31,758 bases of DNA from Alphaproteobacteria bacterium (GTDB lineage: Bacteria > Pseudomonadota > Alphaproteobacteria > Sphingomonadales > Sphingomonadaceae), in the NCBI GenBank assembly GCA_005882415.1, contig VBAE01000211.1, positions 1-31,758 of the forward strand, given 5' to 3'. How positions within the stretch are numbered: the stretch's first letter is position 1; each line of letters opens with the position of its first letter. The notes below the pieces were generated by a model. That model saw nothing but the letters and a program-made list of their open reading frames with translations. It did not search any database and had not been told where the DNA came from. Of this stretch, positions 7,850 to 15,144 are shown piece after piece. The translations under genes were made by a program, and so were the position numbers.

Positions 7850-9037
7850 ATGGCCAGGTTCAAGACCCTCGACGATCTCGGCGACGTCCGCGGCAAACGG
7901 GCCCTCGTCCGCGTGGACCTCAACGTGCCGATGGCCGACCTGAAGGTCACCGACGACACCCGCCTCCGCGCGACCATCCCGACGGTAGCCGAGCTTGCCG
8001 ACAAGGGCGCGATCGTCCTTCTCCTCGCCCATTTCGGCCGGCCCAAGGTGCCGAGCCCGGAATTCTCACTGTCGCTCGTGACCAAGGCCTATGAGGAGGT
8101 GCTCGGCCGCCCGGTCCGCTACGTCGACTGGGAAGTGGCCGAAGAGAATGTCGCCATGCTCCAGCCCGGCGACGTCGCGATCCTGGAGAATACCCGTTTC
8201 TTCGGCGGCGAGGAGAAGAACGACCCCGAAGTCGCCCGCCGCTTCGCGTCGCTGGGCGATTTCTACGTCAACGACGCCTTCTCCGCCGCCCACCGCGCCC
8301 ACGCTTCGACCGAAGCGATCGCGCACCTGCTCCCGGCCTATGCGGGCCGCGCGATGGAGGCGGAGCTCAACGCGCTCCAGAAGGCCCTGGGCGATCCCGA
8401 GCGGCCGGTTGCCGCGGTCGTCGGCGGCGCCAAGGTGTCGACCAAGCTGGAGGTCCTCCGCCACCTGGTCGCCAAGGTCGATCACCTCATCATCGGCGGC
8501 GGAATGGCCAACACCTTCCTCTCTGCCCGAGGCGTTTCTGTCGGCAAGTCCCTCTGCGAGCACGAACTCGCCGGCACCGCCAACGAAATCCTCGAAGCCG
8601 CGGACCGGGCCAACTGCACCGTCCACCTCCCCTATGACGTGGTGGTAGCGAAGGAGTTCGCCCCCAACCCGCCCAGCCTTCGCACCTGCAACGTCCACGA
8701 AGTCGCTCCGGACGAGATGATCCTCGACGTCGGCCCGGCGGCGGTCGAGGCGCTCGCCGACGCGATAAAGACCTGTCGTACCTTAGTCTGGAACGGACCC
8801 CTCGGCGCCTTCGAGACCCCGCCCTTCGACCGCGCCACCGTCCAGCTCGCCCAGACCGCTGCGGCGCTGACCCAGGCCGGCCAGCTCGTCTCGGTCGCCG
8901 GCGGCGGCGACACCGTCGCTGCGCTGAACCACGCCGGCGTGGCGTCTGACTTCACCTTCGTCTCCACCGCCGGCGGTGCCTTCCTCGAATGGATGGAGGG
9001 CAAGGAGTTGCCGGGCGTAAAGGCGCTGGAGGGGTGA
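7850..9037 (+). CDS. pgk: Phosphoglycerate kinase
   Basis: A 395-residue cytosolic kinase that makes ATP from 1,3-bisphosphoglycerate. The family start RALVRVDLNVP is at about residues 19-29. LLAHFGRPK, the substrate-site ENTRFF, and KVSTKLEVL follow in order. The C-terminal nucleotide region includes WNGPLGAFE and VAGGGDTVAAL. It begins 6 bases after gap and is the last intact gene before the unusual tRNA-like/slipin insertion. Length and all core motifs are normal. Confidence 0.97.
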   Translation: MARFKTLDDLGDVRGKRALVRVDLNVPMADLKVTDDTRLRATIPTVAELADKGAIVLLLAHFGRPKVPSPEFSLSLVTKAYEEVLGRPVRYVDWEVAEENVAMLQPGDVAILENTRFFGGEEKNDPEVARRFASLGDFYVNDAFSAAHRAHASTEAIAHLLPAYAGRAMEAELNALQKALGDPERPVAAVVGGAKVSTKLEVLRHLVAKVDHLIIGGGMANTFLSARGVSVGKSLCEHELAGTANEILEAADRANCTVHLPYDVVVAKEFAPNPPSLRTCNVHEVAPDEMILDVGPAAVEALADAIKTCRTLVWNGPLGAFETPPFDRATVQLAQTAAALTQAGQLVSVAGGGDTVAALNHAGVASDFTFVSTAGGAFLEWMEGKELPGVKALEG

Positions 9038-9164
9038 CGGCGCAAGCCCAAGGTTCAACCCTCGACAAAGCTCTCGGGCGAGATTAGAGGCGCGCGGCGC
9101 AATTGCCATTTCGTGAGGGGCTCCCGAGACCCCGCGGGCGCGGTCGGCCCTGCCGTCCCGTGTT

Positions 9165-9230
9165 CCATGGCGATAGCGTAGCTCGTGGTGAGCACTTGCC
9201 TCGAACGCAAGCCGGCGGTTCAACTCCGTC
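9165..9230 (+). ncRNA. Degenerate tRNA-like structure 1 (anticodon-position CGA)
   Basis: Three tRNA arms can be drawn without mismatches beyond one G-U. The D-arm is GCTC (9181-9184) with GAGC (9190-9193) and a shortened 5-nt loop. The anticodon arm is CTTGC/GCAAG (9195-9211) with a 7-nt loop CTCGAAC. The T-arm is GGCGG/CCGTC (9214-9230) with loop TTCAACT. The variable region is only 2 nt. No acceptor stem forms with the bases before 9181, and the T-arm ends 1 nt before the next element's acceptor, leaving no room for one. It is a decayed tRNA or a tRNA-mimic RNA, not a normal tRNA. The 5' end is approximate. Confidence 0.5.
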
Positions 9231-9231
9231 A

Positions 9232-9306
9232 CCTTGGATAGCTCAACTGGTAGAGCAGTAGATTGCTAATCTACGTGTCGTGGGTTCGAGTCCCACTCCA
9301 AATGCC
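9232..9306 (+). tRNA. tRNA-like structure 2, anticodon GCT (Ser codons), short variable loop
   Basis: A nearly perfect class I cloverleaf: T8-A9 (9239-9240), D-arm GCTC/GAGC with AACTGGTA, anticodon arm GTAGA/TCTAC with loop TTGCTAA, 5-nt variable loop GTGTC, and T-arm GTGGG/CCCAC with TTCGAGT. The acceptor pairs at positions 3-7 only (TTGGA with TCCAA). Positions 1-2 (CC against AT at 9302-9303) are mismatched. G73 is followed by CCC rather than CCA. The anticodon would read serine codons AGC/AGU, but bacterial tRNA-Ser has a long variable arm, which is missing. It may be a pseudo-tRNA, a tRNA from a mobile source, or a tRNA-mimic RNA. Confidence 0.55.
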
Positions 9307-9709
9307 CTGATAAGGCACTTCACTCGGGAAGGCCGGCGGGGTGTTCAGGCCGAAGGCGGTCAAGGGGCTTCGGCCTCGAAACCGGCCAGAGGCAACCGGT
9401 GCCGCGGCTTCGCGCCGTCGGGGATACCGGCGCCGCAAGAAGGCGCGCGGGGCGGCTCCCAGGGCAGGCTTCGGCCTCGCCGCTGCGGTCGCTCCAGACG
9501 CCGGGCCGCGACGCCTGAACCGACGGACCGCCCGGTAGCGGGGAGCACCCCCCGGCCGACCTCGGGGCTCGTTGCGCGCAAGCAACAGTCCTCTTCCGAT
9601 TTGTTGCACTGCCGCATCGGCTCTTTACCGCGCCCGACCCGCCAAGTAGTGGCCGCGACCCTTTGTTCGGCAATGGTGCCGGCAAAGTGGAGAAAGAGGA
9701 GGGCCGGCG
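9307..9709 (+). other. Non-coding, structured stretch between the tRNA-like pair and the slipin
   Basis: About 400 bases with no convincing gene; the short open frames here look like GC-rich chance frames. The clearest structure is a perfect 9-bp inverted repeat, AGGCCGAAG (9347-9355) and CTTCGGCCT (9368-9376), with a 12-nt loop. Smaller GC-rich inverted repeats, including GTTGC...GCAAC near 9570-9585, follow. Near the end AGGAGGG lies 6 bases before the slipin ATG. It is probably a long leader or a further RNA species transcribed with the tRNA-like elements. I found no -24/-12 (sigma-54) promoter match. Confidence 0.4.
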
Positions 9710-10858
9710 ATGATCCGCAAGGACTATATTGTTGCCGAAAACCAGCGCGGCCTCCTCACGAAGGATGGCCGCCTCATCAACGTGCTCGAACCGGGACGTC
9801 ACTCGTTCTGGGACTTCCGCAACCGTCTCGGCGTGGAGATCGTCCCCGCCCGTGGACTGTTCGCGGGGCCCTGGGCCGAGATCATGGCGAAGCGGCATCC
9901 GGAGCTGGCGGCCGAGAATATCGTTACCGTCCGCCCGCCCGAAGGCGTGGCCGCGGTGGTCTGGATCGACGGCCGCGCCTCGATCGTGGTTCGACCGGGC
10001 CAGACCGCCTATGTCTGGAAGGTGCTGAGCGAGGTTGCCGTCACCGAATATGACGTCAACGCCCGCCCGCGGCTCGACAAGCCGGAGCTGATCGCGATCG
10101 AGAAGGCGGAACTCGCCACGATCGGCGGTCAGCCGCCGGTCGCCGTGGTGAACGTCGGGGCCGCCCAGGCGGGCCTCGTCTTCTTCGACGGGGAACTTGT
10201 CGAGACGGTGGGTCCCGGTCGCTACGGCTACTGGCAAATCGGGCGCACGGTCACGAGCAAGACGCTCGACAGCCGTCCGCTGCCGCTCGAGGTGACCGCT
10301 CAGGAGATTCTGACGAAGGACCGGATCTCGCTCCGCGTGACCCTGACTTCGTTCCTGAAGGTCTCCGACGTCGAGCGTGCGGCGCTGGCGACGCCCGATT
10401 ACCAGCAGCACGTCTACAGGCTCGTGCAATTCGCCGTTCGCGAGGCGGTGGGTGGCCGGACTCTTGACGAGCTGCTGAACGACCGGGAGTCGGTCGACGA
10501 CCAGATCACCGCCCATGTCCGCCGGGAACTCGGCGACATCGGGGTCGATGTCACCGAGCTCGGGATCAAGGATGTGATCCTGCCGGGCGAGATGCGCGAG
10601 TTGATCAACAAGGTTGTCGAGGCCGAGAAGCTCGCTCAGGCCAATTTGATCCGGCGCCGCGAGGAAACGGCGGCGACCCGTTCGCTGCTCAACACGGCGA
10701 AGCTGATGGAGGACAATCCGACCCTCCTGAGGCTGAAGGAGCTGGAGGCGCTGGAGCGCGTGACCGAGAAGATCGGCCGCATCGACGTCCATGCCGGTTC
10801 CGGCGAGGGCCTGAACGCCATCGTCGACCGGCTGGTAACCCTGCGTCCGCGAGACTGA
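9710..10858 (+). CDS. Slipin family (SPFH/Band 7) protein lacking a membrane anchor
   Basis: A 382-residue protein. After an N-terminal region rich in beta-type strands (about 1-150), the SPFH core runs roughly 150-320, with the Band-7 pattern of strands followed by charged helices (EILTKDRISLRVTLTSFLKVSD, then a helix ending GIKDVILPGEMRELINKVVEAEKLAQANLIRRREE). A C-terminal helix follows (about 320-360). Unlike typical stomatins and slipins it shows no N-terminal hydrophobic helix, so it is probably soluble or peripheral. A strong Shine-Dalgarno sequence precedes it and a terminator follows, making a separate unit between pgk and fba. Slipins of this sort occur in bacterial RNA-repair operons, which fits the tRNA-like RNAs upstream; the link is inference. 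Confidence 0.85.
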   Translation: MIRKDYIVAENQRGLLTKDGRLINVLEPGRHSFWDFRNRLGVEIVPARGLFAGPWAEIMAKRHPELAAENIVTVRPPEGVAAVVWIDGRASIVVRPGQTAYVWKVLSEVAVTEYDVNARPRLDKPELIAIEKAELATIGGQPPVAVVNVGAAQAGLVFFDGELVETVGPGRYGYWQIGRTVTSKTLDSRPLPLEVTAQEILTKDRISLRVTLTSFLKVSDVERAALATPDYQQHVYRLVQFAVREAVGGRTLDELLNDRESVDDQITAHVRRELGDIGVDVTELGIKDVILPGEMRELINKVVEAEKLAQANLIRRREETAATRSLLNTAKLMEDNPTLLRLKELEALERVTEKIGRIDVHAGSGEGLNAIVDRLVTLRPRD

Positions 10859-10864
10859 ACGGGA

Positions 10865-10894
10865 GGGGCGGCAGCGATGCCGCCCCTATTTGTT
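10865..10894 (+). terminator. Rho-independent terminator after the slipin gene
   Basis: A 9-bp perfect stem, GGGGCGGCA (10865-10873) with TGCCGCCCC (10878-10886), closed by a GCGA tetraloop and followed by TATTTGTT. It lies 7 bases past the slipin stop, so slipin transcription should end before fba. A further CCGCCC/GGGCGG hairpin near 10930-10954 lies in the fba leader. Confidence 0.85.
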
Positions 10895-10977
10895 GCGCAA
10901 GGGCGCTCCGCCTGCGCGATTTGAACCCTGCCGCCCTCTGGGATAGGGGGCGGACAGCCACGAATCAGGGAGCTCCC

Positions 10978-11892
10978 ATGAGCATCACGCCGACCGTCAA
11001 AGCCATTCTCGACAAATATGAGTCCGACAATCCGGGCGTGAAGTCGAACCTTGCGCGGATCCTGATGCAGGGGCGCCTGGGCGGCACCGGCAAGGTCATC
11101 ATCCTCCCCGTCGACCAGGGCTTCGAGCACGGCCCGGCGCGCAGCTTCGCGGTCAACCCGCCCGCCTACGACCCGCATTACCATTATCAGATGGCGATCG
11201 ACGCCGGCCTCAACGCCTATGCGGCCCCGCTCGGCGCGCTCGAGGCGGGGGCGGGCACCTTTGCGGGGCAAATCCCGACCATCTTGAAGGTCAACAGCTC
11301 GAACAGCTGGGCGACCTCGATCAATCAGGCGGTGACCGGCACCGTCGAGGACGCGCTCCGCCTCGGCTGCTCGGCCATCGGGTTCACCATCTACCCGGGA
11401 TCGGACGAGATCTTCCCGATGATGGAGCAGATCCGCGAGATGTCCGCCGAGGCGAAGGCGGTCGGCGTCGCCACCGTCATCTGGTCCTACCCGCGCGGCG
11501 GCAAGCTGTCGAAGGACGGCGAGCTCGCCCTCGACGTCGGCGCCTATGCCGCGCACATGGCGGCCCTGCTCGGCGCGCACATCATCAAGGTCAAGCTCCC
11601 CTCCGCCCATATCGAGCAGAAGGACGCGCAAAAGGCCTATGAGGGCACCGACTGGTCGGCCCAGTCCGACCGCGTCCGTCACGTCGTCCAGTCCTGCTTC
11701 GCCGGGCGGCGGATCGTCGTCTTCTCGGGCGGCGCCGCTAAGGGCGAGGACGCGGTCTACCAGGACGCGCGCGACATTCGCGACGGCGGCGGCAACGGCT
11801 CGATCATCGGCCGCAACACCTTCCAGCGGAAACGCGAGGACGCTCTCGCCATGCTCGACAGGCTGGTCCGCATCTACAAGGGCGAGGAATAA
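10978..11892 (+). CDS. fbaB: Class I fructose-bisphosphate aldolase (DhnA/FbaB type)
   Basis: A 304-residue Schiff-base aldolase splitting fructose-1,6-bisphosphate. Features of the DhnA family are present: PVDQGFEHGP near residues 43-52, the barrel strands through VIWSYPRGG, the lysine strand IIKVKLPS with the Schiff-base Lys (204 or 206), and the phosphate-site VFSGGAAKGE and IGRNTFQR. The ATG at 10978 has AGGGAG about six bases upstream. It belongs to the glycolytic cluster with tkt, gap and pgk, but here it has its own leader because the slipin unit and a terminator separate it from pgk. Confidence 0.94.
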   Translation: MSITPTVKAILDKYESDNPGVKSNLARILMQGRLGGTGKVIILPVDQGFEHGPARSFAVNPPAYDPHYHYQMAIDAGLNAYAAPLGALEAGAGTFAGQIPTILKVNSSNSWATSINQAVTGTVEDALRLGCSAIGFTIYPGSDEIFPMMEQIREMSAEAKAVGVATVIWSYPRGGKLSKDGELALDVGAYAAHMAALLGAHIIKVKLPSAHIEQKDAQKAYEGTDWSAQSDRVRHVVQSCFAGRRIVVFSGGAAKGEDAVYQDARDIRDGGGNGSIIGRNTFQRKREDALAMLDRLVRIYKGEE

Positions 11893-11901
11893 GCGCCGGC
11901 G

Positions 11902-12523
11902 GTGCTGAGCCGCTTCCTCGCACGCCAATTCGCCCGCCCGAGCGGCCTTCTTGGCCGAATCTGGATTGCGCCATGGCTGGACCGGATCAGCCGGGAGATG
12001 AACCGGCTCGCGCTGGCTGAGCTTGAGCTGGCGGGGGGCGAGCGGGTGCTGGAGGTCGGCTTCGGCGGCGGCGGGCTGATGGCAATGATGTTCGACGCTG
12101 GAGCGGCGCACGTCACCGGCGTCGATGTGTCGCAAGCCGCCTTTGGCGAGAGCGCGGCGGCGGTTCGGCAAGGAAGCACGGTTAGTCCGCGCCTCCGCCG
12201 AGGCTTTGCCCTTTCCCGATTCCGCATTCGACGCTGCGGTCAGCCTCAACAGCCTCTATTTCTGGCCGGACGTCCCCGCCGCCTTCGCCGAGCTGGCGCG
12301 GGTGGTTCGGCCGGGCGGGCGGCTTGCCGTCGGTTTCGAGCCGGCCGACGAGCTTCGCAAATGGCCGGGCCACCGCTTCGGCTTCCGGCTGTTCGAGGCG
12401 GAGGAGGTGGCGGGGCTCGCCGCCGCCGCTGGGTTCGAGCATCTCCGTTTCAGCGAGGGACGCGGGCGCAAGCCGGATCGCTTTCTCTGCTTGAGCGGGA
12501 CGCGGGGGAGTGCGAACGTCTGA
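11902..12523 (+). pseudogene. Class I SAM-dependent methyltransferase, +1 frameshift
   Basis: The frame from GTG 11902 encodes the N-terminal part, including motif I VLEVGFGGGGL and the acidic VTGVDVSQA. Near 12138-12145 (GCCGCCTTTGGCG) the homologous reading jumps one base forward to the frame ending at 12523. That frame gives LARARRRFG...RLVRASAEALPFPDSAFDAAVSL and the late ARVVRPGGRLAVGF, all standard for this family. Removing one base from the CCTTT run restores a single 206-codon gene. As written it is broken. The cause may be real decay or a base-calling error. It lies between fba and thiE, 9 bases after fba. Its substrate is unknown. Confidence 0.85.
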
Positions 12524-12525
12524 CC

Positions 12526-13221
12526 ATGGATGAGGAAGACCCGACCGCGCTCGACCCGAGCTTCGCCGATCTGTTCGAACCGAACGAGCGGATGCCGTGC
12601 CAGCTCTATCTGGTGTCGCCCAACGAGATCGGCGGCGATTTCGCCGACCGGCTGCAGGCGGCGCTCGACGGCGGCCCGGTCGCGGCCTTCCAGCTCCGGC
12701 TGAAATCGGCGAGCGACGACGAGGTATTGCGCGCCGCCGAGCGGCTGATGCCGATCTGTGCGGCCCATGAGGTCGCCTTCATCGTCAACGACCGCGTCGA
12801 CCTCGCCCGCGCCTCCGGGGCCGACGGAGTGCACCTTGGCCAGGGCGACGGCGACCCGCGCGAGGCGCGGCGGATCCTCGGCCCCTCCGCCCAGATCGGC
12901 GTGACCTGCCACGACAGCCGCCACCTCGCCATGGACGCAGGCGAAGCGGGCGCCGACTATGTCGCCTTCGGAGCCTTCTTCCCCACCTCGACCAAGGAGA
13001 CCTTCCACCGCCCCGACCCGTCGATCCTCGGCTGGTGGAGCAGGGTGTTCGAAATCCCCTGCGTCGCGATCGGCGGGATCACGCCGGAGAACGGCCGGGT
13101 CCTGGTCGAAGCCGGGGCGGACTTCCTCGCCGTGTGCAGCGCTGTGTGGAGCCACGAACAGGGTCCCGGCGCCGGCGTTGCCGCCTTTTCCGCCTTGCTA
13201 GGCTCGAAGAGCTCCGCTTAA
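12526..13221 (+). CDS. thiE: Thiamine phosphate synthase (ThiE family)
   Basis: A 231-residue TIM-barrel protein that by family joins the thiazole and pyrimidine halves of thiamine. Barrel features appear in order: CQLYLVSP, FQLRLKSAS (usually QLR-K), FIVNDRVDLA, ADGVHLGQGD, IGVTCHDSRH, DYVAFGAFFPTSTK, and VAIGGITPENG. An N-terminal extension of about 25 residues precedes the barrel. The ATG at 12526 is 3 bases after the methyltransferase stop. Because of the upstream frameshift, the first methyltransferase frame runs open into this gene, creating an artificial 439-residue fusion that I do not accept. Thiamine diphosphate is the cofactor of the cluster's transketolase. Confidence 0.85.
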   Translation: MDEEDPTALDPSFADLFEPNERMPCQLYLVSPNEIGGDFADRLQAALDGGPVAAFQLRLKSASDDEVLRAAERLMPICAAHEVAFIVNDRVDLARASGADGVHLGQGDGDPREARRILGPSAQIGVTCHDSRHLAMDAGEAGADYVAFGAFFPTSTKETFHRPDPSILGWWSRVFEIPCVAIGGITPENGRVLVEAGADFLAVCSAVWSHEQGPGAGVAAFSALLGSKSSA

Positions 13222-13249
13222 GGTCAGCCCTCGGGTCGAGGGGGACATA

Positions 13250-14286
13250 ATGCGCATTATATTCAAGCTGATGGCGGCGCTGATCGCCGTGGCACCGGTG
13301 GCCGCCATGTCGGCCCCGCGGACCGCGCCGGCGCCGGCGAGAAGCCCGAGCGCGGACAAATTGTCCGGCGACGTTCAGGAGGCGATGGCCTGGCTCGCGA
13401 GCCTCAGCGACGCCGTGGGCGGTCAGGTCCAGGCAGGCAAGCAGCTCTTCGATGAAATGCAGCGTGTCACTTCGACGGCGAAGTCCCGTGAAGACTGGCA
13501 GGCGGCGGCTCCACGTTTTCGGAGCTGGCCGCGCGGTTTCAGGACGCCTCGCAGCGGAGCGAGGAATCGCTCGCGTCACTTCGCCCGATTTCCAAATCCA
13601 ACTTGATCCGCACGCGATTCGACCCGGACAGCCTGGTCACGCAGGCGCGTGCCCAGCTCGCCCGGGTGCGGGAGAGCATGGCCGACGTGGTCCTGTTCGC
13701 CGACGCCATGACCGCCGGCGATGTCGGGAAGGTGAAGCTCCTGGCGCCGCGCATGATCGAGGGAAGCCTCGCCATTCTGGATTCGCAGCGCGTGTTGTTC
13801 GAAGGCCGCCGCGGCCTTTTCGCACCTTCGGAGCATCCCCATCAAATGGCCGCGTTCATGGTCCTGATGTACAAGGTTCTGGGGGTCAGTGAGCGAAACT
13901 GGATCGAGGCAAAAACGGGCGGAGACGCCGATGCCGCGGCGGCTGCCGTCAATCGCGAAATCGCCGGCGCTGCAAAGGAGGCTGCCGCTCTCGCAGCGCG
14001 GGGGCGAGCCAATTTCGCCCGCGCTTTGGCCGAGACGAAGGCGCTGTCGAAGGGGACGTCGGACCCGAAGTTGCGCGCCGTCGCCGAACAAGCCCTTCGG
14101 CTTCTCGATCCTCAGGCGCGATATTTCGACATCATGGACGAATATGCCGCCTGGGCCCGTGCGCAACCTCCCGTCACGGCTGCCTCCCTCGTCTCGGCTC
14201 CCCAGGATCCAGCGACCGGCCCGACCGTCGGATTCGAGATGCGGCTCGTCGAGCTTACCCGGAGCGTGGCGCAGGGCGCCCGTTAA
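13250..14286 (+). pseudogene. Exported protein of unknown function, -1 frameshift
   Basis: The start ATG 13250 gives a signal peptide (about residues 1-24, hydrophobic run then AMSAPRTAP) and a Pro/Ala linker. After SREDWQAAAPRF (about 13490-13525) the frame goes off. The frame one base back then reads SELAARFQDASQRSEESLASLR and on to LTRSVAQGAR at 14286. Adding one T to the TTTT run at about 13517-13520 restores one 345-residue gene, helical and rich in Ala, Glu and Arg. I do not recognise the family. It follows thiE by 28 bases and converges with the DUF72 gene. Either a true pseudogene or a homopolymer error. Confidence 0.8.
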
Positions 14287-14318
14287 GGGCAGGGGCGCCC
14301 GCCGATCGCGGCCGCCGA

Positions 14319-15062
14319 TCAGCGCAGCGCCTGCGCCACCATCGCCCTCAGGGTGAGGGCGTCGTGGATGGCATGGCCGAACATGTCGTTGTTGAAATAG
14401 CACCAGACGTCGCGGCCCGAATTCGCCTGGCCGACCAGCCAGTCGGTCCAGGAGAGCAGGCCCTCGTCGGAGTAACGGCCCCAATATTTGCCCTCGCCGC
14501 CGTGGAAGCGGACATAGGCGATCGGACCCGACGCCCAGCGCTCGGTCGCTGAGCCGGGCATGTCGTGAACGCAGAAGGAGAAGCCGCGCGCGTCGAGGAA
14601 GGCGAGCACCTCTTCGCTGAGCCAGCTCTTCTCGCGGAATTCGAAGACATGGGTGAGGTCGCGGGGCAGATGGGCGGCGAATTCCTCCAGCCGCGCGACA
14701 TTGCAGATCCAGCGCGGCGGGAGCTGGTAGAGGATCGGCCCGATCGTCTCGCCAAGGTTGCGGGCGCGGGAGAGGAATTCGTCGACCGGCTCGGCGCAAT
14801 CCTTCAATTTCTTCATATGGGTGATGAAGCGCGGCGCCTTTACCGCGTAGCGAAAGCCATCGGGCGCCTGGTCGCGCCACTTGGTGAAGGTGTCGGGCTT
14901 GGGGAGGTGGTAGAAGCTGGTGTTGAGCTCGACCGTTTCGAACTCCGCCGCATAATGAGCGAACCAGTTCTTCTGGGCGAGCTTCTCGGGGTAGAAGAGG
15001 CCGCGCCAGTGGCGGTAGATCCAGCCCGAGCAGCCGATCCTGATCCGTCCTCGCTCCGTCAT
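14319..15062 (-). CDS. DUF72 family protein (YecE-like)
   Basis: A 247-residue protein of the DUF72 TIM-barrel family: start IRIGCSGWIYRHWRGLFYPE, then FETVELNTSFYHLP, RYAVKAPRFITHMKKL, a long barrel with ILYQLPPR and FEFREKSW, and the end YFNNDMFGHAIHDALTL. The function of the family is not settled; a nucleic-acid or metal-dependent enzyme role has been proposed. The start ATG (15060-15062) gives a normal length. Its promoter must lie in the short 15063-15144 gap shared with the L,D-transpeptidase. Confidence 0.92.
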   Translation of the reverse strand: MTERGRIRIGCSGWIYRHWRGLFYPEKLAQKNWFAHYAAEFETVELNTSFYHLPKPDTFTKWRDQAPDGFRYAVKAPRFITHMKKLKDCAEPVDEFLSRARNLGETIGPILYQLPPRWICNVARLEEFAAHLPRDLTHVFEFREKSWLSEEVLAFLDARGFSFCVHDMPGSATERWASGPIAYVRFHGGEGKYWGRYSDEGLLSWTDWLVGQANSGRDVWCYFNNDMFGHAIHDALTLRAMVAQALR

Positions 15063-15144
15063 CGCGTGAGCCCGAACGGCGGGCACGGGAAATAAGTTTC
15101 GGCTGTTGCGTTCTGCACCCGAACCGAATTTCGTGGAGAGACAT

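Noticed and set aside
9040..9164. A third tRNA-like element upstream of the pair
   Set aside because: Isolated pieces resemble a T-loop and a D-arm, but their stems do not pair and no cloverleaf could be drawn.
9341..9538. 65-codon Arg-rich open frame before the slipin
   Set aside because: Low-complexity, no ribosome site, and typical of chance frames in GC-rich non-coding DNA.
9280..9709. Sigma-54 promoter for the slipin, as in RtcR-controlled operons
   Set aside because: No GG-N10-GC match with the -24/-12 consensus was found.
11902..13221. A natural methyltransferase-ThiE fusion protein
   Set aside because: The linking part is out-of-frame methyltransferase sequence; both genes have their own correct frames and ThiE has a start codon 3 bases after the methyltransferase stop.
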